Positions 24,854 through 33,442 of a stretch of 64,000 nucleotides of DNA are shown here, one piece after another (the first letter of the stretch is position 1; each line of letters starts with the position of its first letter). The stretch is taken from contig CAVQCO010000004.1 in the NCBI GenBank assembly GCA_963711065.1, positions 62,001-126,000 on the forward strand, in the 5' to 3' direction. The notes beneath the pieces were generated by a model. That model was given only the letters and a program-made list of their open reading frames with translations, had not been told where the DNA came from and did no database searches. Made by a program: the position numbers and the translations under genes. This stretch comes from Bog-473 sp963711065. GTDB taxonomy: Bacteria > Actinomycetota > Acidimicrobiia > Acidimicrobiales > RAAP-2.

Positions 24854-25585
24854 TCAGTCCAGCAGGTCCGGGTCGGCGGCCAGCTCTGCCCGCACCGCCG
24901 CCTCCCAGAAGCCGAGGAACCCCTCGCCGTCGCTCTGCGCCACCAGGTCGATGAAGGCCTGCGGGACACGCGACGCGTCCGCGCCTCCGGCCGCCCGCGC
25001 GTACCAGGCGTGCTGGCAGCGCTGCTCGAGCGCGACGGCGCGCTGGTGCACGGCACGGGCCGAGCCGCCGAGGACGAAGACGCCGTGGCCGGCCAGGAGC
25101 GCCATGGCCGCGCCGCCCATCTGCTCCACCGCGCGCCGCGCGCTGTGCGGGTCGTTCACCGGTCCTTCGTACTCGTCGACCAGCACGAGCGTCCCGCCTC
25201 CCAGGGCCGAGCTCTGGTCGAGGACGGGCGGCACCTCGGCCAGGTCGGCCCAGACCGTGCCGAAGAGCGGGTGGTTGTGCACCGCCCAGCCCACGTCGGC
25301 CCGCAGCTTGTGCAGCTCGAGGTGGAGGGGGATGCCGAGCGGGACGGGCCACGCACCCTCGACGACGCGGCCGTCGAGGTCGATGCGCAGCACCTGGGAG
25401 GGCCGCAGCTCGGCCCAGGTGAGCAGCCATGGGTTGCACAGCAACGTGCCGTCGCCCAGGTTGACCGTGATGTGACCGGCCAGGTGGTCGTTGTAGCCCT
25501 CCCGCCACAGCGCCCGGGCGAGGACGACCAGCTCCTCGCGGGGCGTGAGGTCCGGCATCAGCTTGTCGGCCGTCGGCGTGAACAA
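24854..25585 (-). CDS. Class II aldolase/adducin family protein
   Basis: A 243-residue protein with the metal-binding histidines of the family: NDHLAGHITV near the front, HLELHKLRADVGWAVHNHP in the centre, and LLAGHGVFVLG near the C-terminus. TTG 25585 has AGGAGG 4 bases upstream; ATG 25558 lacks one. Members are aldolases (fuculose- or ribulose-phosphate) or decarboxylases. It follows the amidohydrolase gene by 11 bp, so they could act in one degradation pathway. The substrate is unknown. Confidence 0.88.
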   Translation of the reverse strand: MFTPTADKLMPDLTPREELVVLARALWREGYNDHLAGHITVNLGDGTLLCNPWLLTWAELRPSQVLRIDLDGRVVEGAWPVPLGIPLHLELHKLRADVGWAVHNHPLFGTVWADLAEVPPVLDQSSALGGGTLVLVDEYEGPVNDPHSARRAVEQMGGAAMALLAGHGVFVLGGSARAVHQRAVALEQRCQHAWYARAAGGADASRVPQAFIDLVAQSDGEGFLGFWEAAVRAELAADPDLLD

Positions 25586-25596
25586 GGTGCCTCCTC

Positions 25597-26796
25597 TCAG
25601 GCGCGCGCCGGCAGGACCCGCTCGGGCAACGGGTGGCGGTAGAGGGCCGCGGCGTTCTCGCAGCACATGGCGCGCAGCTCGTCGTCGGGGATGTGGCCCC
25701 AGCACTTCTCGATCACGTCCTGGGTGTCGGGCCACGTGCTGTCGCCGTGCGGGTAGTCGACCTCCACCATGATGTGGTCGACCCCGATGGCGTGCCGGGT
25801 GTCGATGGTCGACGGGTCGTCGATGGTGCAGAACCAGAAGTTGCGCCGCAGGACGTCGGCCGGTCGCACGTCCCAGGCCTTCCCGTAGCCGGAGCGGTCG
25901 ACGATGTTCTCCAGGCGGTCGACCAGCATCGCCACCCAGCCGATGCCCCCCTCGCTCATGGCGATCTTGAGACCCGGGAGGCGCAGGGCGTAGCCCGACC
26001 ACAGCCACTCGGCGCAGGCGGTGAGCGACAGTTGCCCGAACAGCGTGGCCCCGAGGTGCAGCGTGTCCCAGCCCGCGCCCGGAGGCGCCGGGGCGAGGCC
26101 CGAGCTGCCGACGTGCAGGGAGACCACCTGGTCGGCCTCCACCACGGCCTCCATGATCGGGTCCCAGTGCGCCCGGTCCCACAACGAGGGCAGCCCGATC
26201 TCGTGCGGCCGCTCCGGGAAGGTGACCGAGGTGAAGCCGCGGTCCGCGTTGCGGCGGATCTCGGCCACCGCCAGCGCGGGGTCGGCCAGGTAGGTGATCC
26301 CGAGGGGGACGATGCGCTCGGGGTGCGGCGCGTACCACTCCTCGAAGAGCCAGTCGTTCCAGGCCCGCACGCAGGCCAGGCCCAGCTCGCGGTCCTTGGC
26401 GTCGAAGAAGACGCGGCCGCAGAACCCGGTGATCATGGACGGGAAGTTCACCGACGCCCACACCCCGTTGATGTCCATGTCGTGCATGCGGGCGTCGACG
26501 TCGTAGCAGCCGGGCCGCATCTGGTCGAAGCGGAAGGGCTCGACCCGGACCGTCTCGGGCCGGCGGCCGGCGACGGCGTTCATCCCCACCTGGGTGAAGT
26601 GCTGCCCCTCGAACTCCCACACCTGGTGGCCCTCGGGGGTCTCGATGATCCGGGGTGCCCGGTCCGCCAGCGCGGCCGGGAGCCGGCCCTCGAAGGTGTG
26701 CGGCGGCTCGACGACGTGGTCGTCCACCGAGATCACGGTGTAGCGGACCTCCCGGGGCTCGGGCTCGGGGAGGAAGAGGTCGTCTCCGTCCGGCAC
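25597..26796 (-). CDS. Amidohydrolase family 2 protein (TIM-barrel metal hydrolase/decarboxylase)
   Basis: A 399-residue protein. It starts TVISVDDHVVEPPHTF, the position of the first metal ligands in the amidohydrolase-2 group (here DDH rather than HxH), continues VSLHVGSSG and IAMSEGGIGWV, and ends with VEVDYPHGDSTWP, which carries the last ligand. This is the arrangement in actinobacterial ACMSD-like enzymes. GTG 26796 is the start, with no strong ribosome-binding site. The neighbour downstream is a class II aldolase-like gene. Confidence 0.9.
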   Translation of the reverse strand: MPDGDDLFLPEPEPREVRYTVISVDDHVVEPPHTFEGRLPAALADRAPRIIETPEGHQVWEFEGQHFTQVGMNAVAGRRPETVRVEPFRFDQMRPGCYDVDARMHDMDINGVWASVNFPSMITGFCGRVFFDAKDRELGLACVRAWNDWLFEEWYAPHPERIVPLGITYLADPALAVAEIRRNADRGFTSVTFPERPHEIGLPSLWDRAHWDPIMEAVVEADQVVSLHVGSSGLAPAPPGAGWDTLHLGATLFGQLSLTACAEWLWSGYALRLPGLKIAMSEGGIGWVAMLVDRLENIVDRSGYGKAWDVRPADVLRRNFWFCTIDDPSTIDTRHAIGVDHIMVEVDYPHGDSTWPDTQDVIEKCWGHIPDDELRAMCCENAAALYRHPLPERVLPARA

Positions 26797-26834
26797 GCTC
26801 AGGAGTATGCCCGAGGCGCCGCAGCGGCGCCCGT

Positions 26835-28226
26835 CTACACCCCCCGGTGGTTCTCGAAACGGGCGTACTGCTTGAGGAAGAGGAGGTTGGCCTTCCCTGT
26901 CGGGCCGTTGCGGTGCTTGGCCACCTCGATCAGCGCGTCGTCGGCGCGGTCGATCGGCACCTCGTCGTTGTACTCGGACTCGCGGTAGATGAACAGGACG
27001 ACGTCGGCGTCCTGCTCGAGCGACCCCGACTCGCGGAGGTCGGAGAGCTGGGGCGTCTTGTCCTGCCGCGACTCGAGGTTCCGGGAGAGCTGCGAGAGGG
27101 CGACGACGGGCACCTCGAGCTCGCGGGCGAGGATCTTGAGGCCGCGACTGATCTCGGCCACCTCGGTCTGGCGGTTCTCCGCCCGGCCCCGGCCCGTCAT
27201 GAGCTGCAGGTAGTCGACGACGACCAGCCCGAGGTCGCCTTCGGACTTCTTGAGCCGGCGCGCCCGGGCCCGGATGTCCATCACCGTCACGTTGGGGTTG
27301 TCGTCGATGAAGATCGGCGCGCCGGAGAGCCGGGTGACGGCCATCCCGATCTTGCTCCAGTCCTGGGTGCGGATCCGCCCCGTCTGCAGGCTCTGCCCGT
27401 TCACCTCGGCCTCGGAGGCCAGGAGGCGCTGGGTCAGCTCGAGGTGGCCCATCTCGAGCGAGAACAGGAGCGCCGGGCGCCCGACGTTGAGCCCGACGTT
27501 GGCCAGCACCCCCAGCGCGAAGCTGGTCTTGCCCATGCCCGGACGGGCGCCCACGATGTTGAGGGACGAGGGCTGGAAGCCGAGCAGGATGCGGTCCAGC
27601 TCGTGGTAGCCCGTGGCCACGCCGGTGATGTGCGAGCCCCGCTGGCCCAGCTCCTCGATCCGGTCCAGCCCCTGCCCCAGCAGCTCGTGCAGCGGGCGCA
27701 TGGTGTCGGCCGTGCGCCGTTCCGCCACGTTGAACACCATCTGCTCGGCCTCGTCGACGGCCGCCTTCACGTCCTCGGGCACCGCATAGCCGATGTCGGC
27801 GATCTCGCCCGCCACGCCGATGAGCTTGCGCAGGAGGGAGTGCTCCTCGACGATCTCGGCGTAGTGCCGTGCGTTGGCGAACGACGGGGTGTTGGCCTGC
27901 AGCGAAATGAAGATCGAGGGGTCGCCGACGGCCTCGAGCATGCCCGACCGCTTGAGCTCGTCGGTCACCGTGATGGCGTCGATGGCCTCGCCCCGCTCCA
28001 TGAGGGCCTGGATCGCCCCGAAGATGTGGCCGTGGGCCGGCTTGTAGAAGTCACCGGCGGAGCACCGCTCGATCCCGACCGACGCCGCGTCGTTGGACAG
28101 GAGCATCGCGCCGAGGAGCGACTGTTCGGCCTCGAGGTCGTGCGGCGGCACCCGCGCGCCGGTCGGCGAGGGGTGGGGGGCCGCACGCAGCGTCCGGGAG
28201 CGGGTGTCGTCGAAGGCTTGGACCAC
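26835..28226 (-). CDS. dnaB: Replicative DNA helicase
   Basis: A 463-residue hexameric helicase without an intein. The N-terminal domain starts PPHDLEAEQSLLGAMLLS, the linker precedes LGFQPSSLNIVGARPGMGK, where GARPGMGKTS is Walker A, and LVVVDYLQLMTGRG is Walker B. RQTEVAEISRGLK and EQDADVVLFIYR complete the RecA-like fold. GTG 28226 is the start. Gene order rpsF-ssb-rpsR-rplI-dnaB matches Mycobacterium. A perfect DnaA box lies 70-80 bases upstream. Confidence 0.97.
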   Translation of the reverse strand: MVQAFDDTRSRTLRAAPHPSPTGARVPPHDLEAEQSLLGAMLLSNDAASVGIERCSAGDFYKPAHGHIFGAIQALMERGEAIDAITVTDELKRSGMLEAVGDPSIFISLQANTPSFANARHYAEIVEEHSLLRKLIGVAGEIADIGYAVPEDVKAAVDEAEQMVFNVAERRTADTMRPLHELLGQGLDRIEELGQRGSHITGVATGYHELDRILLGFQPSSLNIVGARPGMGKTSFALGVLANVGLNVGRPALLFSLEMGHLELTQRLLASEAEVNGQSLQTGRIRTQDWSKIGMAVTRLSGAPIFIDDNPNVTVMDIRARARRLKKSEGDLGLVVVDYLQLMTGRGRAENRQTEVAEISRGLKILARELEVPVVALSQLSRNLESRQDKTPQLSDLRESGSLEQDADVVLFIYRESEYNDEVPIDRADDALIEVAKHRNGPTGKANLLFLKQYARFENHRGV

Positions 28227-28298
28227 GGCTCCCCTACTGTGACCGCTCGGCGCTGGGGACGGTAAGGCCCCAATAGGTGTGGGTAAGGCACGCGGCCG

Positions 28299-28307
28299 TG
28301 TGGATAA
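28299..28307 (-). promoter_or_regulatory. DnaA-box match upstream of dnaB
   Basis: TGTGGATAA, the exact complement of TTATCCACA, in the 190-bp gap between dnaB and rplI. A weaker copy, TGTGGACCG, is at 28331-28339. They may tie dnaB expression to DnaA or be titration sites. Confidence 0.5.
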
Positions 28308-28416
28308 GCGGTGTACGACCGGTCGCCCGCTGTGGACCGTGCACGTCCGAGGTCAGCACACCCTCATGATGCGCACACGGGTGTGTCCGACTGGCGGACG
28401 TGCGACGGCGCGCCAC

Positions 28417-28866
28417 TCAGGTGGCGGCGCTGACCTCCACCGTCACCACAGCGGTGACGTCCCGGAACAGCTCGACCGTCACCTCGAACGTCCCGGTCTC
28501 CTTGATGTGCTCGGGCAGCACGACATGCTTGCGGTCCACCTCGACGCCCTTGGCGGCCCGGATGGCGTCGGCCACGTCGGCCGGCCCGATGGAGCCGAAG
28601 AGGCGGCCCCCGCCGGCCGCCCGGGCGCTCATGGGGATCACGGCGCCGGCCAGGAGGCCGAGCTGGGCCTCGGCCGCGCTCCGGTCCTGGGCCTCGCGCA
28701 GGTCGCGGCCGCGGCGCATCAGCTCGGCCTGGCCCTCCACGCCGTCGGTGGCCACGATGGCGCGACCCTCGGGGAGCAGGAAGTTGCGGGCGAAGCCGCC
28801 GGCCACCTTCACGATGTCACCCCGCCGGCCCACCCCGGCGACGTCGTCCCGCAGCAGGACCTTCAT
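28417..28866 (-). CDS. rplI: 50S ribosomal protein L9
   Basis: A 149-residue protein with the standard L9 opening MKVLLRDDVAGVGRRGD, VKVAGGFARNFLLPEG, the long connecting helix and the C-terminal domain (LFGSIGPADVADAI; HIKETGTFEVTVELF). ATG 28866 overlaps the rpsR stop by four bases (ATGA), giving tight translational coupling. Confidence 0.97.
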   Translation of the reverse strand: MKVLLRDDVAGVGRRGDIVKVAGGFARNFLLPEGRAIVATDGVEGQAELMRRGRDLREAQDRSAAEAQLGLLAGAVIPMSARAAGGGRLFGSIGPADVADAIRAAKGVEVDRKHVVLPEHIKETGTFEVTVELFRDVTAVVTVEVSAAT

Positions 28867-29366
28867 GCGTCCGCACCCTCCTCGTCGGTCTCGACCACGA
28901 CCTCCACCGGCACGCCGGCCTCGGCGTCCGCCACCGCCTCGTCGACGATCGCCAGGGCCTCGGCCACCTCCGCCTCGTCCGCAGCGGCGGCCGGCGCGGC
29001 CCGGGCCGCGGAGCGCGCCTCGGCGGCCATGGAGTCACCGAGCGTCCGCTCCCCCCGGTCCCGTCCGCCGCGCCCGCCCGGACGCTCGGTCACGGTGCGC
29101 TGGGTGTAGGGCAGCAGCACGAGCTCGCGCGCCGTCTTGATCGCCTGGGCCAGGGCCCGCTGGTGCTGGGCACAGTTGCCGGTCACCCGCCGCGAGCGGA
29201 TCTTGCCGCGGTCGCTCATGTACTTGCGCAGCATGGGGACGTCCTTGTAGTCGACCCACTCGACCTTGTCCCGGCACAGCGCGCAGGGCTTCTTCTTGAC
29301 CCGGCGGCCCAGATCCTTGGGGGCGCGGCGCGCCGAAGTCCCCCCGCGTTGGTTGTTGCGTGCCAT
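28863..29366 (-). CDS. rpsR: 30S ribosomal protein S18 with long acidic C-terminal extension
   Basis: A 167-residue protein, about twice the usual 75-90. Residues about 25-95 are S18 (KKPCALCRDKVEWVDYKDV; RGKIRSRRVTGNCAQHQRAL; IKTARELVLLPYT), with cysteines at CALC and GNC as in zinc-type S18. The last 70 residues are low complexity: an Arg/Gly stretch, an Ala-rich helix (AEVAEALAIVDEAVADAEAG), and an acidic end. The extension is in frame and codon-biased like its neighbours. ATG 29366 shares a base with the ssb stop. Confidence 0.95.
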   Translation of the reverse strand: MARNNQRGGTSARRAPKDLGRRVKKKPCALCRDKVEWVDYKDVPMLRKYMSDRGKIRSRRVTGNCAQHQRALAQAIKTARELVLLPYTQRTVTERPGGRGGRDRGERTLGDSMAAEARSAARAAPAAAADEAEVAEALAIVDEAVADAEAGVPVEVVVETDEEGADA

Positions 29367-29854
29367 CAGAAGGGCTCCTCGTCGAATCCGTACCCGGCAT
29401 CGGCTGCCGGCTGGGCCGCCGGTGCGGGCGCCGCCGGTGCGGCCGCCGCCTGCCGGGCGCCGCCCCGGGCCGGGCCCTCACCGGGCCCCCGGCGCTCGTT
29501 CTTGGTGATCTGCGCGGTGGCCCAGCGCAGCGACGGGCCGATCTCGTCGGCCACGACCTCGACCTTGGAACGCCGATCGCCCTCCTGGGTCTCCCAGCTG
29601 CGCTGCTCCAGGCGGCCGGCCACCATGACCCGCGACCCGCGGGTGATGCTCTCGCTCACGTTCTCGGCCATCTCGCGCCAGCACACGACGTCGAAGAACG
29701 AGGTCGCCTCCTCCCACTCCTGGGTCTGACGGTTCTGCCAGCGGCGGTTGACCGCCAGCCCGAAGGTGACGTTGGCCTGCCCGGTGTTGGTGAAGCGCAG
29801 CTCCGGGTCACGGGTCACGTTCCCCACCAGCGTCACGCTGTTGTCTGTCGCCAT
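29366..29854 (-). CDS. ssb: Single-stranded DNA-binding protein
   Basis: A 162-residue SSB. The OB fold reads NSVTLVGNVTRDPELRF, GLAVNRRWQNRQTQEWEE, FFDVVCWREMAENV, RVMVAGRLEQRSWETQEG. A Gly/Ala/Pro linker leads to the acidic tip GFDEEPF, the interaction motif of SSBs. It lies between rpsF and rpsR, the usual place. Confidence 0.97.
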   Translation of the reverse strand: MATDNSVTLVGNVTRDPELRFTNTGQANVTFGLAVNRRWQNRQTQEWEEATSFFDVVCWREMAENVSESITRGSRVMVAGRLEQRSWETQEGDRRSKVEVVADEIGPSLRWATAQITKNERRGPGEGPARGGARQAAAAPAAPAPAAQPAADAGYGFDEEPF

Positions 29855-29876
29855 CTCCTGCTCCTCTCGCGATCGT

Positions 29877-30191
29877 TCAGCTCGCGGCCGCCGTGGCGGC
29901 CCTGCTGTCGGGCAGGCGCACCACCTTGTGGCGCACCACCTCGTCGGCCAACCCGAGCATGCGGTCCAGCGCCGCCACCGTCTCGGGCTCGCCCGTGAAC
30001 TCGACCACGACGTAGTACCCCTCGCGCTTGTGGTTCACCTCGTAGGCGAACGTGCGCTTGCCCCAGCGGTCGATGGCGCCCGGGTTCCCCTCGTTGGTCC
30101 GGATGACCTCCAGGGCGTGGTCGAGGACCCCCTGAATGACGGTGGGCTCGGTGGTGGCCTCGAAGATGGCCATGACTTCGTAAGGCCGCAT
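29877..30191 (-). CDS. rpsF: 30S ribosomal protein S6
   Basis: A 104-residue S6: MRPYEVMAIFEATTE, GAIDRWGKRTFAYEVNHKRE, GYYVVVEFTGEPETV, DEVVRHKVVRLP. ATG 30191 is preceded by GGGAGGTAC. It heads the block rpsF-ssb-rpsR-rplI. An inverted repeat at the leader (CCCCTGACGGTCAGGGG, about 30229-30245) lies just upstream and could be a terminator of panB-side transcription or an S6:S18-type leader element. Confidence 0.96.
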   Translation of the reverse strand: MRPYEVMAIFEATTEPTVIQGVLDHALEVIRTNEGNPGAIDRWGKRTFAYEVNHKREGYYVVVEFTGEPETVAALDRMLGLADEVVRHKVVRLPDSRAATAAAS

Positions 30192-30228
30192 CTGCGGCGT
30201 ACCTCCCTCTGGACCGGGCTTGGCCCGG

Positions 30229-30245
30229 GCCCCTGACGGTCAGGG
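30229..30245. terminator. Short hairpin in the panB-rpsF gap
   Basis: CCCCTGA-CGG-TCAGGGG forms a perfect 7-base stem with a 3-base loop. It sits between the end of panB (30281) and the rpsF start (30191), both on the minus strand. There is no T-run, so the type is uncertain: a terminator or a leader element of the ribosomal operon. Confidence 0.45.
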
Positions 30246-30280
30246 GCAGGGTCTGTTGCGGGCGATCATGCTAGTCGCCC

Positions 30281-31120
30281 TCAGCCCAGGGCGTCGCCCA
30301 GGCCCGCCGGGGCGTGGTACGTCTCGGCGTCGCTCGGGAAGGCACCGCTGCGGACGTCCTCGGCGAAGGCGGCGATGGCCTCGGTGGCGATGCGGCCCAC
30401 GTCGGCGTACTGGCGTACGAACTTGGGCGGGGTCCCCTTCCCGAGCCCGAGCAGGTCGTGGAAGACCAGGACCTGGCCGTCGCAGGCCGGCCCGGCGCCG
30501 ATGCCGATGGTGGGGACGTCGAGCGCCTCGGTGACGGCGGCCCCGACCACGTCGGGCACCCCCTCGATCACGAAGGCGAAGCAGCCCGCGGCCGCGAGCG
30601 CCTTGGCCGCGTCGAGCAGCGCCCCGGCGGCGTCGGCGGTCTTGCCCTGGACCCGGAACCCGCCCATGGCGAGGACCGACTGGGGGGTCAGGCCGAGGTG
30701 GCCCATGACCGGGATTTCGGCGCGAATGATCGCCTCGACGGCGGGGAGGCGGGCGCGACCGCCCTCGAGCTTCACGGCGTGCGCGCCGGCGCGGATGAGG
30801 CGGGCGGCGTTGCGCACCGCCTCGTCGGGCGAGAGGTGGTAGCTCATCCACGGCATGTCGCCCAGGATCAGGCAGCGGGGCCTGGCGCGGGCCACCGCTG
30901 CGGTGTGGTGCGCCATGACGTCGATGTCGACGTGCAGCGTGTCCTCGAAGCCGAGGACCGTGTTGGCCACCGAGTCGCCGACGAGGATGATGTCGGCGCC
31001 GGCCTCCGACACGATGCGCGCGCCCGGCTCGTCGTAGGCGGTGACCATGACGATCGGGGTCCCCCCGTCGCGCCGCTTGCGCGTCCGCAGCGCCGGGACG
31101 GTGACCGGACGGTCGCTCAC
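30281..31120 (-). CDS. panB: 3-methyl-2-oxobutanoate hydroxymethyltransferase
   Basis: A 279-residue TIM-barrel enzyme of pantothenate (CoA) synthesis that adds hydroxymethyl from methylene-THF to ketoisovalerate. The motifs are complete: VMVTAYDEPGARIVSEAG, DIILVGDSVANTVLG, GDMPWMSYH, AHAVKLEGG, VMGHLGLTPQSV, FAFVIEGVP and GIGAGPACDGQVLVFHDLLG. The GTG start at 31120 overlaps the stop of the DUF5318 gene as GTGA. Confidence 0.96.
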   Translation of the reverse strand: MSDRPVTVPALRTRKRRDGGTPIVMVTAYDEPGARIVSEAGADIILVGDSVANTVLGFEDTLHVDIDVMAHHTAAVARARPRCLILGDMPWMSYHLSPDEAVRNAARLIRAGAHAVKLEGGRARLPAVEAIIRAEIPVMGHLGLTPQSVLAMGGFRVQGKTADAAGALLDAAKALAAAGCFAFVIEGVPDVVGAAVTEALDVPTIGIGAGPACDGQVLVFHDLLGLGKGTPPKFVRQYADVGRIATEAIAAFAEDVRSGAFPSDAETYHAPAGLGDALG

Positions 31121-31554
31121 TTCGCCGGCCCCGCCTTCTTGGGGCGCGCCTTCCCCCCGCCGGCGGGGTATTTGCGCATGAGGTGGTGCCACGCGCACGA
31201 CGGGCAGACCTCGACCTCGAAGCAGAGCACCGGCTCGGGCCGGCGGCACAGCGCCTTGAGCTCCGCGGCCGTGCCGGGGCAACGCCCCCCCGGCGGCAAC
31301 TTGGCGCCGAAGACGAAGGTCACGGTCACCAGGCGGCCCTCGTCGCAGATCGGGCAGACCTCCTTGGTCGGCCGCCCGACGTTGCGGGCCGCCCGCAGCA
31401 GCTCGGGATGGGCGTCGCAGACGTCGACCTTGAGCACCCGCCCTCGCTCGACCTCGCGCACCAGGCCGTTGCGCACGATCCGGTACTCCACCTGGGCCGT
31501 GACGTCAGGGCTCACCGCACGGGAGGACGACCTCGGCTCCGAGGTGACGGACAC
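31117..31554 (-). CDS. DUF5318 family protein (probable zinc-binding)
   Basis: A 145-residue protein with the order typical of actinobacterial DUF5318: YRIVRNGLVREVERGRVLK, VDVCDAHPELLRAARNVG, KEVCPICDEGRLVTVTFVFG, VEVCPSCAWHHLMRKY. Two CxxC pairs and extra cysteines suggest one or two zinc sites. About 20 extra residues precede the family start and a Lys-rich tail follows. Start GTG 31554. Function unknown; coupled to panB by overlap. Confidence 0.85.
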   Translation of the reverse strand: MSVTSEPRSSSRAVSPDVTAQVEYRIVRNGLVREVERGRVLKVDVCDAHPELLRAARNVGRPTKEVCPICDEGRLVTVTFVFGAKLPPGGRCPGTAAELKALCRRPEPVLCFEVEVCPSCAWHHLMRKYPAGGGKARPKKAGPAK

Positions 31555-31640
31555 GGCGGCAAGGCTACCGCCCGGGTCCCCGATCGGGGTCCATGTGACG
31601 CCGATTCAGGCACGACGGTGACCGTTTGGTGACAGATTGC

Positions 31641-31669
31641 TGTACAGCGCTATATCGGCTCGATATACT
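31641..31669 (+). promoter_or_regulatory. Promoter and PadR-type operator for a leaderless transcript
   Basis: A -35-like TGTACA (31641-31646) and a -10 TATACT (31664-31669) are 17 bases apart. Between and over the -10 lies the perfect dyad TATATCG-GCT-CGATATA (31651-31667). The ATG at 31678 starts 8 bases after the -10, so the mRNA is probably leaderless. A repressor on the dyad would block RNA polymerase, which fits autoregulation by the PadR protein it precedes. Confidence 0.65.
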
Positions 31670-31677
31670 CATCCGTC

Positions 31678-32289
31678 ATGTTGGACCTGGCGATCCTCGG
31701 CCTCCTGGAGGAACACGACCTGCACGGCTACGAGATCCGGCGCCAGCTGCGCGAGCACCTGGGGCTGCTGGCCAACGTCTCGTTCGGGTCCATCTACCCC
31801 GCCCTGACCAGGCTCGAGAAGTGCGGCGCAGTCGTCGCCACCGAGGGCCCGGGCCCCCAGCCCACCGCCGCACCGGCCGCACCCCCCACCGGGTCGCTCA
31901 GCGGCGAGCTGGCCGTGCTGCGCGCCCGGCGCCACTCCCCCGCCCGGGGGCGGCGGGGCCGCAAGGTCTACCGGATCACCGAGGCCGGACGGCAGCTCTT
32001 CGCCGAGCTCCTGGCGGGCGGCGGCGCGGCGGACGACGCCCGCAGCTTCGGGCTCCGGCTGGCTTTCGCCCGGCACCTGGCTCCGCAGGCCCGCCTGGCC
32101 CTGCTCGAGCGCCGGCGCGCCCTGCTGGTCCAGCGCCTCGGCGAGGCCGAGGAGGCCCGCGCCGACCTCGATGTGTACGCCCGCTCGGTGGTCCAGCACA
32201 CCGCCGACGGCATCGCCCGCGACATCAGCTGGCTCGACACCCTCATCGCGTCCGAACGCGCCGCCGCCGCCACCGAGCCGGTGGCCTGA
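31678..32289 (+). CDS. PadR-family transcriptional regulator
   Basis: A 203-residue regulator. The winged helix is clear: LDLAILGLLEEHDLHGYEI, FGSIYPALTRLEKCG, and after a Pro/Ala insertion of about 45 residues inside the wing, GRKVYRITEAGRQLF. The C-terminal half (LAFARHLAPQARLALLERR) is a helical dimerisation domain. No ribosome-binding site is needed since it is probably leaderless. ino1 follows 34 bp downstream, the same pairing as in Mycobacterium. Confidence 0.92.
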   Translation: MLDLAILGLLEEHDLHGYEIRRQLREHLGLLANVSFGSIYPALTRLEKCGAVVATEGPGPQPTAAPAAPPTGSLSGELAVLRARRHSPARGRRGRKVYRITEAGRQLFAELLAGGGAADDARSFGLRLAFARHLAPQARLALLERRRALLVQRLGEAEEARADLDVYARSVVQHTADGIARDISWLDTLIASERAAAATEPVA

Positions 32290-32323
32290 CACCCCGCCAC
32301 ACCGACACCGAAGGAGACAGTCC

Positions 32324-33424
32324 ATGCACAGCCCCATTCGCCTCGCGATTGCCGGCGTCGGCAACTGCGCCAGCTCGCTCGTCCAGGGGATCACCTACTA
32401 CCGGGACGCCGACCCCGCTGACGTCGTGCCCGGCCTGATGCACGTCGAGCTCGGCGGCTACCACGTGCGCGACCTCGTCCCGGTGGCGGCCTTCGACGTG
32501 GACCAGGCCAAGGTCGGCACCGACCTGGGCAAGGCGATCCACGCCGGGCAGAACAACACGATCCGCTTCGCCGAGGTGGGCGAGCTGGGCGTCACCGTCC
32601 AGCGCGGCCCGACCTTCGACGGCCTGGGCAAGTACTACGGCGAGACGATCGAGGAGTCCCCGGCCGCCTGGGTGGACGTGGCGGCGGCGCTGCGCGAGGC
32701 CCAGGCCGACGTCCTGGTCTCCTACCTCCCCGTCGGCTCCGAGCAGGCCCAGCGCCACTACGCCGAGGCCTGCCTCCAGGCGGGCGTCGCCTTCGTCAAC
32801 GCCATCCCGGTCTTCATCGCCTCCGACCCCGAGTGGGCCCGCAGGTTCCGCGACGCCGGCGTGCCGATCGTCGGCGACGACATCAAGAGCCAGGTGGGCT
32901 CGACCATCGTGCACCGCATCCTCACCCGCCTCTTCGAGGACCGTGGGCTCGCCCTGGACCACACCTACCAGCTCAACTTCGGCGGCAACATGGACTTCAA
33001 GAACATGCTCGAGCGGGAACGGCTCGAGTCGAAGAAGATCTCCAAGACCCAGGCCGTGACCAGCCAGCTCGAGGACAACGTGCTCGACGCCGACGACGTC
33101 CACGTCGGACCCTCCGACCACGTGCCGTGGCTGAAGGACCGCAAGTGGGCCTACATCCGCATGGAGGGCCGCAACTTCGGCGACGTGCCGCTCAACCTCG
33201 AACTCAAGCTCGAGGTCTGGGACTCGCCCAACTCGGCCGGGGTGATCATCGACGCCGTCCGCTGCGCCAAGCTGGCGCTGGACCGCGGCATCGGCGGCCC
33301 GCTGCTCGGCCCCTCGGCGTACTTCATGAAGTCGCCCCCCGTGCAGTACCACGACGACGTGGCGCACGCGCTCGTCGAGTCGTTCGCCGCCGGCGAGGCG
33401 CAGGAGAGCTGGCCGGCCGACTGA
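32324..33424 (+). CDS. ino1: Inositol-3-phosphate synthase
   Basis: A 366-residue NAD-dependent enzyme that converts glucose-6-phosphate to inositol-3-phosphate, the entry to phosphatidylinositol and mycothiol. The Rossmann front IRLAIAGVGNCASSLVQG, VAAFDVDQAKVG, the conserved FVNAIPVFIASDPEW, and VGDDIKSQVGSTIVHR with QLNFGGNMDFKNM all match the short actinobacterial and archaeal type. AAGGAGA precedes ATG 32324. Confidence 0.96.
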   Translation: MHSPIRLAIAGVGNCASSLVQGITYYRDADPADVVPGLMHVELGGYHVRDLVPVAAFDVDQAKVGTDLGKAIHAGQNNTIRFAEVGELGVTVQRGPTFDGLGKYYGETIEESPAAWVDVAAALREAQADVLVSYLPVGSEQAQRHYAEACLQAGVAFVNAIPVFIASDPEWARRFRDAGVPIVGDDIKSQVGSTIVHRILTRLFEDRGLALDHTYQLNFGGNMDFKNMLERERLESKKISKTQAVTSQLEDNVLDADDVHVGPSDHVPWLKDRKWAYIRMEGRNFGDVPLNLELKLEVWDSPNSAGVIIDAVRCAKLALDRGIGGPLLGPSAYFMKSPPVQYHDDVAHALVESFAAGEAQESWPAD

Positions 33425-33442
33425 CCGCGGGCGCCCGGGCGC

